Of a stretch of DNA of 64,000 bases, positions 43,465 through 55,616 are shown piece by piece. The translations under genes and the position numbers were made by a program. Origin of the DNA: Mixophyes australis (Eukaryota; Chordata; Amphibia; Anura; Limnodynastidae); assembly GCA_036250195.1 (NCBI GenBank), contig JAVHZZ010000005.1:187032948-187096947 (forward strand), given 5' to 3'. The notes under the pieces were generated by a model. That model worked only from the letters and a program-made list of their open reading frames with translations. It was not told the origin of the DNA and ran no database searches. Numbering within the stretch: position 1 is the first letter of the stretch; each line of letters opens with the position of its first letter.

Positions 43465-44613
43465 GTACCACTTGAGCTGTCAGCCTGCTGACCAGGAGCT
43501 CATTGCATCTCTTGTGATCAGGGACAGTGGGAAATAAAGACATAGCTGCTAAACCTAGGATCAAGCACATTTGGCAAAATGTAATGATCTGATTTCAAGA
43601 TGTTGATAACTCTTGGATCCTGGCAAAGCGAATAAAGTACTTAATTTACAATTACAATATAGTTAGTGGATTTGCTTTGTTTCATTTCCTCCTTCAATAT
43701 CTCTAGCTGCTTCTCAAAAAGTCTAATTAGGGGAATCACTTGACTCAAGCGAACAGTGTCTGCACTCTCTTCACAGGTGACTACTTTGCTTGACTAAAGT
43801 ACATTCCCCCTCAAATTCTATTCTTTTTGCAGCTGCTGCATTCTCCTACATGCTGTTGCACAATCCCAAAAATGACCCTAAATATTTCGGGATACAGACA
43901 GCATCTCATGCATGTCATTGTCATTTTTTTAAAAGTTCTGTACCACCAAGTTGATTGTGTGAGCAAAACAGGAAATGTGATTGAATTCCCCCTGCTGTAA
44001 TGCTCTAACAATATTGGTGGCGTTAGCAGAAATCACATATCCTCAGGAGAGTCCAAACAGGATAGGCCATGTTGCAATGACATCCTTACTTCTTCAAACA
44101 AGTTGTAAGCAGTATTACCTCTGACATGCGCCTTGTCTCGTCTCTGATAACCACCTCTCACTTGCACCTTCAAGATTTCTCCCATGCTGCTCCCCACTTA
44201 TGGAATTCCCTACCACGCTCAGTCAGACTTTCCCACAAATCTTTAGTCTAAAGATTTTAGTCATCAAATCTTTAGATGCTCTTTGAAAACCCATCTCTTT
44301 TTTAGAGGTGACCTTATCCTTGATAACACTATTCACACTAATGCACCCTGACAGCTATCTCAATCTCCACTCTAAGCCACACTTGCTCCTCTTGTTTCAG
44401 CTGTGCCCTCTTCCCTTTTGAATGTAAGCTCTCTAATAAGCAGGGTCCTCCATACCCTTTGTTTTCATGTCTCCATTCATTTTGTCTGCCTTGTTTGTGC
44501 TTGTTTTACATATGTCTTGTTTTATGTATATCCATGTCTTCCCTACTGTACGGCGCTCTGGAGCACTGTGGTGCCTTACAAATCTACGATAATAATAATG
44601 ATAATAATAACAA

Positions 44614-44644
<31 letters not shown>

Positions 44645-45600
44645 GGTGAAGCAGATGATACACAGAGTAGCCTGTCTCAGAAGAAAAATGTGACGTACTT
44701 GGGTACATGCTGCTGCTGTTTCTGCTGGTGAAGGAGAATCACCAACCCAGTGGGTTGCCACAGTCATATAATCTTTAGTTTTCCCAGTTCCGCTTGTCCA
44801 CATATCTGTGGTTAAGTGTACAGTGGGTAGAATGGCATTTTGTAGCCCAAATAATTACAATTTTAGGAACCTTCTGGTAAAGGTGAGGAATAGCTTTTCT
44901 AGTAAATTGATGTCATGATGGAGTTTGGTAACGGGATACCCAAGACCTCAATAATTGTCTAACACCAGCTGCATTAATAGTGGATATTGGACACAGATCT
45001 AATACTAGCATAGTCGCCATTGCGCCTGTGATCTGCTTTGCAACTGGGTGACAGCTTTCAATCGTGCTAAGGATTGTTTAACAGTCAATTGTTGTAAACT
45101 ACTAGTAGTTTTCTTCTTGGTCTGCTTGTGGGTTGAAGATCCACCACAGCAGCAGGAGCAGCAGCAGTGGGCCTCAAGCACAAGGATTCTTCTGAGGAGT
45201 CCTGGATAGGGGAGGAGTCATCTCGCATTAGCAACTTGGATGCAAGACTAACTCTTATCACGTGTGAGGATATTGATAATGAAGGTGTTGGGGGTGTAGA
45301 TTGCAGGTGCTGGAATCTAGATGAGAGAAGGGAGGTAGCTAATGCTGGACTGCGTGTTGTTATTTTTTTAGCATAAGTTTCTGATTTTCCCAAGAGCTTT
45401 CCATGAACCCGCTTTAAATGGAGTAACATGGATGAGGATCCCAGATGGTTAAGGTCCCTACCTTTACTGACTGTGGCTTTACAAACGCTACAAACGGCTA
45501 GACAACTGTTGTCAGGATTTGTGTAAAAATAATTCCACACATAAGAGGGGGATTTTTGGTCTTAGGCCCAGGCATGACAATAGCCTTCTTCTTATCAATG
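43465..45600 (-). pseudogene. hAT transposase remains in the composite element
   Basis: From right to left on the minus strand there is a BED finger at about 45420-45560 (WNYFYTNPDNSC, CSVC, HLKRVHG), a linker with SSRFQHLQST, and TTDMWTS at about 44800. An L2 insertion lies at 44110-44640. DNAxN/CFAH-type residues are decayed near 43900-44030, and a C-terminal helical block follows near 43560-43740 (VIPLIRLFEKQLEILKEEM). The reading continues beyond the LTR insertion at 40600-40776, with YADESAQNFDIWAGLKELPK. Stops and frameshifts are frequent. Confidence 0.7.
44110..44640 (+). repeat. L2-like LINE 3' end inside the composite hAT
   Basis: Collinear with 400-825. It holds the remains of the reverse transcriptase end (GGAATTCCCTACCACGCTCA), GAATGTAAGCTCTCTAATAAGC, and the terminal GTACGGCGCTCTGGAGCACT followed by a long (AAT)n tract (44587-44640). 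It occupies the same hAT position as the copy at the window start. Confidence 0.7.
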
Positions 45601-45914
45601 GCAAAAACTGCTGCAGTCTTTGTTTGAAAGTGTATGAAAATAATATTGTGACCTGTGAGGTGGTCAAAATTGACCGCAAATGACTTGAAATTAATGTTTT
45701 TGAGGTTAATAATAATGTAGGAACAAAAAAAGAGCAAAATTATGTGATATTAGCATATTTTATGAATTTTTATAAAAAATACAGATCCAAAACCAAAACC
45801 AAAACACACGAGGGTGGTTTTGCCAAAACCAAAATCAAAACCAAAACATGAAGCTAATCCAGATCCAAAACCAAAACCAGCTAACGAGGGTAAGTGAGCA
45901 TCTCTAATACAAAT

Positions 45915-47278
45915 ACATATAGTTATTAGAAGCAACGTCATTATAGATCTCATTAGTTTAATATATTCATTACAGTGATGAAGCTTGTTTAGTGGTTCTC
46001 AAACCTATCTTAAGAAAATGAAAACATAAACTAAGAGGCTTTGGCAGTATTCTGGGAACCACTGACTGATGACTAATGTGCTATATTTTATTATTTATTG
46101 TGTCCATTGCTCCTTGAAATTCTTCATATAAATGATCTGACAAGCCCATTGATGTCTCACATTTCTAAAGATACATCTATAATATGACGCATACTCAAAT
46201 TAAACTTAAATGTGTGATGCTGGTATTATTAGATTGCTACAGTTGGGGAGGGAATTCAGCTTAACTTCAAAAATATGCTTCTTTCTTGCATAATCAGTGG
46301 AAAGAAAGACTCTTATAAAAGATACTAATCATATTTCTGAATAATACCCATGTAACCTTTAGCATTTCTTTGTCAATATATGTCAAATCGACTTTCAGCA
46401 AAATAATCATGTCTGTTCTATTACACTTTATGAATACTTGCTTTATGTTTCTGATTAGGTTTCCTGAGTAATATTTATCTGACCTTTCTTCAGATGTATA
46501 CAGTCATTCTTGCTGGCCCAGTAAAGCCTGTCAAATGCAGGCCTCTGTCTTTACCTTGTTTTCATTATGCTAATTCCCATGCATTTTGACCACCCTTTTT
46601 TTTCTCTATGTGTGTGAACCAATCTTCCTTTTTGTCCATAATCAGTGGTGTTACAGCTCAGCCACTGGTTCAACACCTCTCGTTCTCTATGGCCTTGTTC
46701 TGAGTACCCTCTGGAAACTAATTATTCAGTTTTTCCACTTGTGTTCTACATAAGGCAATCAAATAAGTTCCCCGGCTAACTAACCCTTCAGTCTCCCACT
46801 ACCCTCTCCTGTGCCGCAGGTTTCTTTGCTCTGAAAAAGTGCATAAACTTTTCCCTGCTGTTTCTTGAATCTTGACCTTGGCTTCCTGACTTCAATTGAT
46901 ATCTTCCTACCTTGACCACTGCCGTTTCTTGCTTCACTGCTGCCTGCCCCTGACCTATGCTTTGTCTTGTATTTCAGTTTGTCTTGTGCTTTAGATCTTT
47001 TACTTACTTGTTATTCAGCTGCTTGTTTTCCCCAACCAGGAGTAATATTAGACTTTGCCTCCCATTGGAGCCATTGACAATAACCAAAAGAACAGAAGTC
47101 CCCTTCATCATGTAGATCTTACACTAGCTTGCTTGTTGGGTAGGCCATTGGCAGTTTAAAGAACAATTGCTTGTATTATATTCAAAACTTTTGTAATTTT
47201 ATATTGTATTCAGTGTGGTATAATGCATAAATGTAACTGTATGCTCTAAATAGATCTATCATCTATCTATCCTAAATT
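45915..47278. other. Mostly unassigned
   Basis: A 75-bp stretch at 45991-46065 starts AGTGGTTCTCAAACC and ends GGGAACCACTG. It may be a tiny hAT-type MITE, though no clear duplication flanks it. Pyrimidine-rich sequence with repeated CTTGACC / CCTGACC words at 46860-46980 may be LTR debris. No gene is visible. Confidence 0.35.
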
Positions 47279-47288
47279 GAATAGACAC

Positions 47289-48730
47289 CAGTGATGGGCA
47301 AACTACAGCCCGCGGGCCAGATCCGGCCCACTTAGAGGTTCTATCCGGCCCGCCAATATTTTAAAAAAAATTAATTAAAATATGCATAAAATTATTAGGA
47401 CCGACCCTGTGTTTCAGAACCTTCATTTTTATGCCTTGCCAGCTATTTCCTCCATTACACTTCATCCTTTATTATTTTATTATTATTAATTTTTATTTAT
47501 AGGGCGCCACAAGGTGTCCGTAGCGCCGTACAGGGACAAACGAGTTACAGTACAAGGTGAGACAGCACAGTACAGTAAACAGTAAGCACAGTAACTCAGT
47601 AAGCTCAATGCACAGCTAGAGAGGGCGGGGGAAGGGGGAGGGAGGATCCGCAAACAACGGAGCCCAAGAAGGAGGGCGTGGAAGACAGGGAGACCCCCAG
47701 AGGGGACAGGGGGTGGAGGGTCCTCGAGGAGGAGGGCTAAGTAGCTGGAGAGCAGAGTTAGGAGTGGTGGAAACAGGAGGAGAGATGGCCCTGCTCAGAG
47801 GAGCGTGCAATCTAAGGGGAGGGGTGGACAGACATAGAGACACAGGGGAGAGAGGGAGAGTAGGGGGACGGAGGCAGAAGATAAGGTGGGAAGTTAAGTG
47901 AGAGACTAAAATGCTTTAAGAAAAAGGTGAGTTTTTAAAGCCCGTTTGAAACTGGACAGATTGGGGGAAGTTCTAAAGGAGGGAGGGAGCTTGTTCCAGT
48001 GGAGGGGGGCAGCGCGGGCGAAGTCTTGGATACGCGCATGGGAGGAGGTAATAAGGGGGGAAGAGAGGCGACGGTCAGAGGCAGAACGGAGAGGGCGGGA
48101 TGGAGTGTGAGTAGAGAGGAGGGTAGAGATGTAGGGCGCAGTGGGATTCTGAAGGGCAATGGGAGCCAGTGAAGGGCTAGGTAGAGGGGGGAGACAGAAG
48201 AAGAGCGGCGAGAAAGTAAAATAGGTCTAGCAGCAGGGTTAAGAACAGATCGAAGGGGAGCGAGATGAGAGTGGGGGAGGCCAGTGAGGAGGAGGTTGCA
48301 GTAGTCCAGGTGGGAGATGATCAGAGAGTGGATGAGACATTTGGTGGCGTCTTGGGAGAGGAAGGGCCGGATTCGAGCGATGTTACGCAGCTGGAAGCGT
48401 CCTCCTTCCTAAAAGGACACTTCGTATGTCAATCACTCAAACACTTGCCCGCCCCCTAATGGCTGAAAGTCATGTGAGAAGAGATGGGCTGGGCCATATA
48501 CTAAGGTGGATTTCGTTTGGCTGCTGTGTTGTCAGTTAGTGGCTCACCAGAAAGACGGATCTGCAACAACCTGCTGAAATAAGTGCTGTATCTGTACGAT
48601 CGCTGCACTTATAGAGGTAACACTGCTATATAACACCCTCCTGTCCCATTCAAAAAATGTGTATTATATATTTCGATATTTGAGTCTTTTAATAAATTAT
48701 ATTGGCCCGCCTAAAGTTTGCCCATCACTG
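47289..48730. mobile_element. hAT MITE (CAGTGATGGGCAAAC ends) with an L2 insertion
   Basis: The left terminus CAGTGATGGGCAAACTACAG and the right terminus GTTTGCCCATCACTG are inverted repeats. GAATAGAC is duplicated (47279-47286 and 48731-48738); two extra bases, AC, sit between the left duplication and the terminus. The CAGNGNTGGGCAAAC end and GCCCGCGGGCCAGATCCGGC next to it are typical of widespread vertebrate hAT/Charlie-type elements. It has no transposase. About 900 bp of L2 sequence is inserted inside. Confidence 0.8.
47490..48400 (-). repeat. L2 LINE 3' end with reverse transcriptase C-terminus
   Basis: The minus-strand reading contains the L2-type block HSLIISHLDYCNLLLTGLP near 48285-48330, AAR after it, LHWLPL near 48160-48180, then HWNKLP near 47990-48003 and FKRALKTHLF near 47930-47955. 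The 3'UTR has TAGATTGCACGCTCCTCTGA and ends CTGTACGGCGCTACGGACAC followed by GTGGCGCCCTATAAATAAA and an (AAT)-rich tail at 47463-47495. It is 5'-truncated and contains some frame breaks. Confidence 0.8.
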
Positions 48731-48738
48731 GAATAGAC

Positions 48739-49510
48739 TGTCTAGAGGGTTTGAAAAATCTGCAATTTAATCGACTTCTCCATTCATTGTGAAAAACTAG
48801 AGGAAAGAGTCAATCACAATTTCAGTATTTTGCTCATTGATTCTAAAAGTTCGTATAACAATACACTTTAGGCATTTCAGACATCTGCACATTGCTGATA
48901 TATGTAATATAGAACCATAGAAGCTGGAGAAATTGTCTGGGATGGGTGTCATAACACGTATTTGAGATGTACTCATGATCTGATGTACTCATGAGGTTGA
49001 TGAGCTTTATGACCACCTTGTTAGAGGTGAGGCAAATTCAAGTAATTGATACATCTCATATGTAACAAAATTGTTAAGCATTGACACTTGTGCACCATGT
49101 AAGTAATGAGGAGGCAGTTCTGGAAAGTTATCTGTTATGCATTCAGATCCTGTATGAAAGTGTTGGCTCAATAATTTGTTTCTAAACTGGTTTCCTACCT
49201 TAAAGTAAAGGTAAGGTTGCTTCAACCACTCTTTCCCCACTAGTAATTTATAGAGTCCTTCTGCTGGAATACATTCTGTTTGTGGAATGCAACAGACTCA
49301 GCACTTACAGATACAGGAGAGTTTTACTTCTAGCTTCTGCAATCATCTCTCAGTATAGGTAAATCCAACACAGGCCTAGAAATTATAGCTGCCCTCTTCC
49401 AATCAGGAATCAATGTTTATTGTGTTTTTATGTTTTGCTTATCCCCTGTGTGTGTAAAAATGTGTATAGATTGCCACACATACATAGGATGCAGCCTATC
49501 AATTCATTAG
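48739..49510. other. No recognisable feature
   Basis: Unassigned sequence with short frames only. Confidence 0.5.
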
Positions 49511-49514
49511 TTAA

Positions 49515-49934
49515 GCTGGGTACACACTACAGAAATTTCAACCAACTTTTTATGCCGAGCGATTTTACATGCGATCGATGTTCCGATTGCTCGGTCCATG
49601 GACTGCATACACACTAGCCTTGTTTAGGATGATAAAGGGAAGAGCGGACGTCCCTTTAGCGACTTTTTACAGCCATGTTGTCGTGAGCAATGACTGTAAT
49701 TTCGTACTCACTGTTGTGGATCGGTCGGAAGTTTATACACACTACACAACGGAAACGAGATTGGAACGAAAATATTTAAACGGTACGACCAACCAAATGA
49801 GGCGACAATCGTCCATTTGGCCAGACTTTCGACCATCGTGTCACTGCACACACTGACCCGACTTTTGAACGAGCGGTCGTATGTCGGCTGATTTAGCCGA
49901 TTATTGGATGAATACTGTGTAGTGTGTACCCAGC
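49515..49934. mobile_element. TTAA-target MITE
   Basis: The perfect inverted ends GCTGGGTACACACTAC and GTAGTGTGTACCCAGC are flanked by TTAA at 49511-49514 and 49935-49938. TTAA targets belong to piggyBac and Kolobok transposons, and the ends alone do not decide between them. The inner sequence is rich in CGATC and CGACC words and has no coding capacity. Confidence 0.88.
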
Positions 49935-50424
49935 TTAACCAGTGACATCACTTAAGTATTTCATGAACAATTGTCATTAGGCCTGGCTAATATATGTTTG
50001 TCTTATCAGCTGTCTACAAAGATTATATCCAGTTTGTAGCATTGCACAGTGCACAGTGCACCGTGGCTAAGGATTAAGTAGAGAATATGTGGTATCTTGT
50101 TACAAATCCCTAATTAGTTTAGCTGGGAATAGCAAAAAGCTAAATTTGTATTGTGAATGCTGACAGAGAAATGAATCGAACATTCAAGAAAATTGCACCC
50201 CTTGTAGAACAGAACAGTCCTGTGTTTAAAGCAGTGGTTCTTCTCCCAACACCCCTTGCTGGTGAGTGCTGGTGGAATAATTGTTTAAAGATAGATTTGG
50301 GCATTTTTTTCAGGTGCACTGCTGGCCCCAGTAACATAAACTGATCAGGTATGCGTGCATTTGTAAAACTACATCCAGGGCCCGCTGAGACCAGCAGCAT
50401 AGAAATTCCTAGAAATAAACACAC

Positions 50425-50737
50425 TGGGCCTGAGTCATTAAGGCAAAAAAGGAGTAAATGTTCTCTGGGACAAACCATGTTACAATGTAAGGGGTGCAAA
50501 TTAGTTTATTATTTTGCACATAAGTTAAATACTGGCTGTTTTTTCATCTAACACACAAATACTTAATAGCTTTATTATTACAGTGAAATTTAAAGTTGAT
50601 CTAGGACATGCCCTAACCAAACTATAAATCTGTCCCCACATTTTAAATTTACCTCCCCCTCCAATACAACATGGTTTTACCCAGGTGCAAATGTTACTAC
50701 TTTTTTATGCTTTGCTCTCCTTAATGACTCAGGCCCA
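50425..50737. mobile_element. MITE with TGGGCCTGAGTCATTAAGG ends
   Basis: The 19-bp ends TGGGCCTGAGTCATTAAGG and CCTTAATGACTCAGGCCCA are perfectly inverted. The inner arms are partly complementary. No clear target duplication, no coding capacity. Another fragment with a CCTGATTCAGAGTGGAG start at 63297 may be a distant relative. Confidence 0.7.
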
Positions 50738-53415
50738 CTGACTTCCACATACACCCTTGTTTGCAATTTTACCAATTTATATCTCAGAGCTTGAGAAAGC
50801 CCCTAGTTAGATACACCACACATGGGGTATATCCACAATGAGTAAACAACATTGATACATGTAGTTCATTGATACATATTAATATTAAACTGTATGAATC
50901 CATGTATCAATATAGTTCATTTGCGGTTATAGTTTTCTTTCCAATTCATTTGCTATCGTGTGAACAATTTAGAAGGAAAATAATAGTTTAGGACTTTAGG
51001 TCATAGCAAGCTGTAGATAGAATATTACTACTAGTAATCTGTTTACAAATGAAACAATGCTTCTTAAATAAATCTTTTCTGAAGCAGATAACTGGAGACA
51101 CACTTAACTTTTTAGGTACATTTGTAAATCACAGCAATGAGTTCACAAAGCACAAACATATGTAGTTTTTCCTTTTAATAAGGGGACTAGGTTTATGTGT
51201 TGGCCATCTCTGTGTTCTTCAATAGACCAATTCCGCATGCTGTCAGTTATGACTAATAGCTGCTGGACCCTGCATTATGGAGAAGTATGATAGCACGTCC
51301 GTTGTCATTTATTCTTATAGCACTTGCACTGTGATGGCGGCTTATATTTTCATTTTCTTGTGCTGTGCTTCTGCTTGAGCGAGAAAGAAAAATAAAGATG
51401 ATAAATACAATTTTAAATACAATAACAGTAACCTTATGCTTTTTTTAAAAAAAATAAAAAAAAAAATAAAATCTTACCTTTTGTATTTGTCTCCTCTCTT
51501 GATAACTGCTAATATATTATTTAAAAAAATATATATTTGATTGAGTTTTAAGGCAAAGATATATTATTCAGGGGAGGAGAGGATGGGGGTTAGAAAGCCT
51601 AAATATATTAGCAATTAAATAATATATCTAATTTGTTAAAAGCTATAATTATCGCTATTAATATAAAAGATTTTAATGGCACACTAATGGAGGAATGGTG
51701 CTGTTACTTGTGACAGCTCCTTACCAGTAATAAGCTCCATTCTTAAACTAGTTACATAGTGAAACACATGCAGAGCAGTCTGTAACTGTTTTTTTTATTT
51801 AAATAATTTAATGGACAACCAGGCTATTGAGGTTTGTAATTACTGTGAGTTCTTTGTGTTACAATGTATTGGACATCTCTATATCTGCTGTCATTGTAAC
51901 ATTTAGAAGCTGTGTACTGGACCTTCTTCACTTCCCCTTTCTCTCTTGTATCTATTCCCTCAACCATACACTTCACAGGCAGATCTACACTTCTCCAAGT
52001 TATGTTGTTTATCTTTCAATGTGATTGAGACAAGCTCTGCAGTGGGAGTACCAACATCACATATAGGAGTATTATATTATTGTTATTTTTGTGCTCTTCT
52101 CTTTCAACTTGAAATGTATTGCCGATTACATTTTTTCTTTACTGGCAGGCAGGTTAACTCAATCCATGTCACACCAAATTGATGAGTTCTAGTTAAACAC
52201 AATGGATACATTGCTGCTTAGCAATACGTAGTTATTTAGTAACCTGCAGCTGTTGGATAAATATTTACTGTTAGTGGTTCTTTAGAAGTTGCAGAGTTGC
52301 ATTATGCAATACGAGGACATCATATTATTAAGTACTTATAGTATGTACTTATAAATGCATCCATATCCAATAATTGGCAAATAATTGTTGTATTCAAATG
52401 ACCATCATTTTAGTTTACATTGAAGATTAGTGAATTGTACAACATTTAGCAAAACACACAGGTGAATGTTACAATAATCTAATGCTACATGGGAATTATA
52501 CAAGTGCTTCTAATCAATTGAACTATTTTTAGTAGACAAACTATTTAAAACTATCAATCAATAAGTGACAAATGTGGCTTAGGCATAAGAAGGGATCATT
52601 TAGTAATATAGTATTTAAGTACAAAATATGTACTAAACCGTATCAACAATTCAGACAATTGATTCCATTGTCTATCTTTTCCTTCTAAATGTAATATTAG
52701 TAAATGTGCAAGGATCATGTGATCACACACAAATATAAATATGTTATAATCATAATATACTAATCATAGTAAACTAATAATAATAATTTACGAATATAGG
52801 TGCAAATTCCCAATTACACACTGCACCCAATCCACAATAAGTTTTTATTAGTCTAATATAACAGATGGCAATAAGTTTTACTTTTTAAGAGTTACTTTAC
52901 ATTTGCACTGTTACATCTACATTAGTAAATTAGTAAATACTATAGATAAACTTTTCAAAAAACCCAAATTCCATAGGAATAAATAGAGGCTGCTGAGTTT
53001 CATATTGATATCACTTAAAGAAATGTAGTCCTACAAATACATTTTTGTATACACTATATGAAGGTACTGTCCAGTCTTACAGCGCTTTTCCCCTTTTATA
53101 ACATGTTTTGGAATATTTGTTCCCACTTCCATCGTTAGTAACATTAGAAAGATTGCACACCTTGTAGACACCAAAATGAGCTGCTGATATGAGCCAAAAA
53201 TCCTGAATAGCAAAGCATAACATTCCAGTTATTTATCTTCAAATTTGTACTGACATATTTATGCCTAGGTGTCTAAATCCGTCTATTCTATTATGCTGGA
53301 CATATTTAATTAAGTGTACAGAAAATAATTTTTTTAAGTACATTTATATCTAAATATTAGACAGGTTTTAAAATATGTTTCTATCCAATAGTGGGCTTAC
53401 AAGATCTTAAGGGAA
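50738..53415. other. No recognisable feature
   Basis: Long AT-rich stretch (poly-A/T tracts near 51440-51475) without domain or repeat structure that I can name. It may be intron or intergenic DNA of the ADTRP-like gene. Confidence 0.5.
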
Positions 53416-53419
53416 AAAA

Positions 53420-53423
53420 AATA

Positions 53424-53456
<33 letters not shown>

Positions 53457-53457
53457 G
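53420..53457. repeat. (AAT)n microsatellite
   Basis: Run of AAT/ATA triplets about 38 bp long, preceded by A-rich sequence. It could be the tail of a lost LINE or SINE. Confidence 0.9.
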
Positions 53458-53874
53458 TATTGGAAACAGTGGTACATGCTAGAAAGTTATGTTGCATATG
53501 TAATATTCTCTTTGTACAAGAACAGCTCTGATGTACTTAGTGGAGATCATTTATGAAGTGCACTACAAAACACCTTGGTGTTGCACCAGTGTATCTTAAT
53601 GAACCCCCAGCATACTTCAAAGTGCATGCTTTTAAGCTGCCTCTGCAAAGTAAATGTGCCTTAATGCGCAGACAGGTGAACAACACTTTACAGGCGCATT
53701 GTGCGAAAGTGTAAACTTCACATACAGTCCAATCTCCTATGCCATAAGTAAAACAAACTTTATTTTTTAAAATACACCCGGTTTAGGCTCATATATAGGT
53801 TTTATAAACTATGAGAGTGTGTGGGGGGGAGGCAGGGGATTGTCTTTACTACAGGTGGCAATTTGTGTGTATGA

Positions 53875-53985
53875 AGTGTTTGACTACACTATTTGTAGTG
53901 TTTGATTACACTATTTGTAGTGTTTGATTACATTAACTTGTATGTAGTGTTTGATTAAATTACTTGTATGTAGTATTTGATTACG
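53875..53985. repeat. Short minisatellite, GTGTTTGATTACACTATTTGTA unit
   Basis: Four to five imperfect copies of a 22-29 bp unit beginning GTGTTTGATTA. Confidence 0.75.
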
Positions 53986-54314
53986 TCTGTAAATTGGCAG
54001 GAAAGATCCCAAATAAGTACTCACTATGCCATTAGCGATGGGCGCTGGCTAACCTAGTGTGCAGAGTGAAATGGGAACCCTGTTGCTCAACAGAGACTGC
54101 TGCAAAAGAGTGATTGACCATTCCGCAGGGAACCCACAAGATCTCGCTAGGTGAAAGGAGGATGAAGGCTGCTCAGAATCAAAGTCAGAATCCAATCTAA
54201 GGTCATGTGCAGATAGCAGAAGATCAAGGCTACAAGTATTCACACATAGCCAAACAGCTCTGGTCAGTACTCAGTAGCTGCAAAAGGAATTTAGCCAACT
54301 GAAGTACAGAACTT

Positions 54315-54468
54315 TAGATATATATAGATATAGCTGAGGGCTCATTGACTAGAAATCCCTATCTATTTGTGAAAATGTTAAATATCTATTGTTGTCTGAG
54401 GGAGGGATACCCCCAGCTGGTGCAGCTCTTGCGGAACATTTTAGAGAGCGCGATCCTTCCAAACCATA
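54315..54468. mobile_element. Miniature copy of the palindromic element
   Basis: TGAAGTACAGAACTT occurs exactly on both sides (54300-54314 and 54469-54483), a 15-bp target duplication. The left part matches the outer end of the large element's left arm (TAGCTGAGGGCTCATTGACT). The right part matches its unique tail (CAGCTGGTGCAGCTCTTG, then GAGAGCGCGATCCTTCC). The remaining inner sequence and the whole palindrome are missing. Both termini are kept, so this is a deletion derivative that moved by itself, not a random fragment. Confidence 0.8.
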
Positions 54469-54483
54469 TGAAGTACAGAACTT

Positions 54484-55300
54484 GTTGTACAGGCAATGCC
54501 TCAGAAAGACAGAGGGGTTTATAAAACAAGTGATCTAAAAATCATGTTTTATGAAACAAAGAAAAGATGAGCAGAAGGTGACTGAGCTCAAAGGCTATTG
54601 CCAATAACTTGGAAGTTATGATTCAAACCTTGGGTCAGGCATCTTACAGAAAAGTGCTTTCTGTCATATTCCAAAATGCAGGCACAAAACAGGTCCCATT
54701 AAAAGTATTGGCCAAAATCCAACAGCTCTGAGCTGGTGCAAAATTCAAGTCCCTTTGTCAAATGCCTCTCCACACAACTAGGAACACCCCAGAAAGTGCA
54801 CTCCTTTATTTCTTTTAGTTTACTTCAACTCCATAAATTGAAGTCTCATATCTATACTGCATAGCAAATTGAGGTTCAGCAGTGCGTCTACTCGTAGCTA
54901 CTCTAGGAACTCCTTACTGCATTCGACTCTACTTGGGCAAACTGCTATTTCTCCTCATATGCATCCACAAGTTAGCCCGTGCATGATACTCATGCATTCT
55001 AGTCAAATCAAGCTACTTAAGGTGTTAAAAAGGTTCTTGTCATGCATTTGGGGCTAGGCCAGGCCTCCTCAGGGGAAGAGCGTTACTTCCCGACGTAAGC
55101 GCCCTTTTTTAACGTGGTTTTGTCCACATGTCACCACCTCATCATTCTTCTCCATCACCTCATCCTTCATCTTCATCGCCACATCCTTAATCTCCATTGT
55201 CTTACTGTTCTAAAACCTCTCGATAAACAACGTTTCTGCTTAACACCTTATCGCTGTGCTCAATAAGTCTTCCTTGAAGGGCAGTATTCATAACCTGCAC
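54484..55300. other. No recognisable feature
   Basis: Unassigned sequence. A run of CATCACCTCATCCTTCATCT-like words (55125-55200) is mildly repetitive. Confidence 0.45.
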
Positions 55301-55616
55301 TTTCACAACCCTGCTTCTCCGTACTTGTTAAAAAATGTGACATACAATTGTCCATGACCAAACACAAGCTCTGGTAAGTAAATACCCACACGGTCAAGAG
55401 TTTGAGCCCTCAACTCGTAAATTTAGCCTTTACTACCCCTCCCACGGTGGGGAAGGGGGGATGATGGAAGTTAACTGACTTCACTATTATAATTTTTTTG
55501 TCAAATAATGTCCGTATACCAAATTTCAGGTCAACTGGATGAGCCCTTTCTGAGAAAATAGTTTTTTCCACACACACACACACTAACACACGCCGCTAGA
55601 CTTATATATATTAGAT
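55301..55616 (+). repeat. Possible LINE 3' tail
   Basis: ATACCAAATTTCAGGTCAAC, TGAGCCCTTTCTGAGAAAAT, a (CA)n run and a terminal TTATATATATTAGAT follow each other. This order (non-coding tail, conserved box, dinucleotide run, short terminus) is known to me from the 3' ends of some RTE-like LINEs. Without coding sequence the assignment is weak. Confidence 0.3.

Larger units (their letters stand above)
39194..45906 (-). mobile_element. Composite BED-finger hAT with a nested gag-only LTR element
   Basis: The left end TAGAGATG (39194) and the right end CATCTCTA (45899-45906) are inverted repeats. ATACAAAT flanks both (39186-39193 and 45907-45914), an exact 8-bp duplication, so the whole segment moved or was joined as one unit. 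The right two thirds carry minus-strand transposase remains. The left 1.3 kb instead matches the N-terminal side of this hAT family in the plus orientation: TTCGG-type terminus, tandem array, then a block reading LARFQHLQST. The two halves therefore meet head-to-head near 40550. A 2685-bp LTR element (40777-43461) and an L2 tail (44110-44640) are nested inside. Confidence 0.85.

Noticed and set aside
45991..46065. Tiny hAT MITE AGTGGTTCTCAAACC...GGGAACCACTG
   Set aside because: The ends are suggestive, but no 8-bp duplication was found and 75 bp is too short to be sure, so it is only mentioned within a gap entry.
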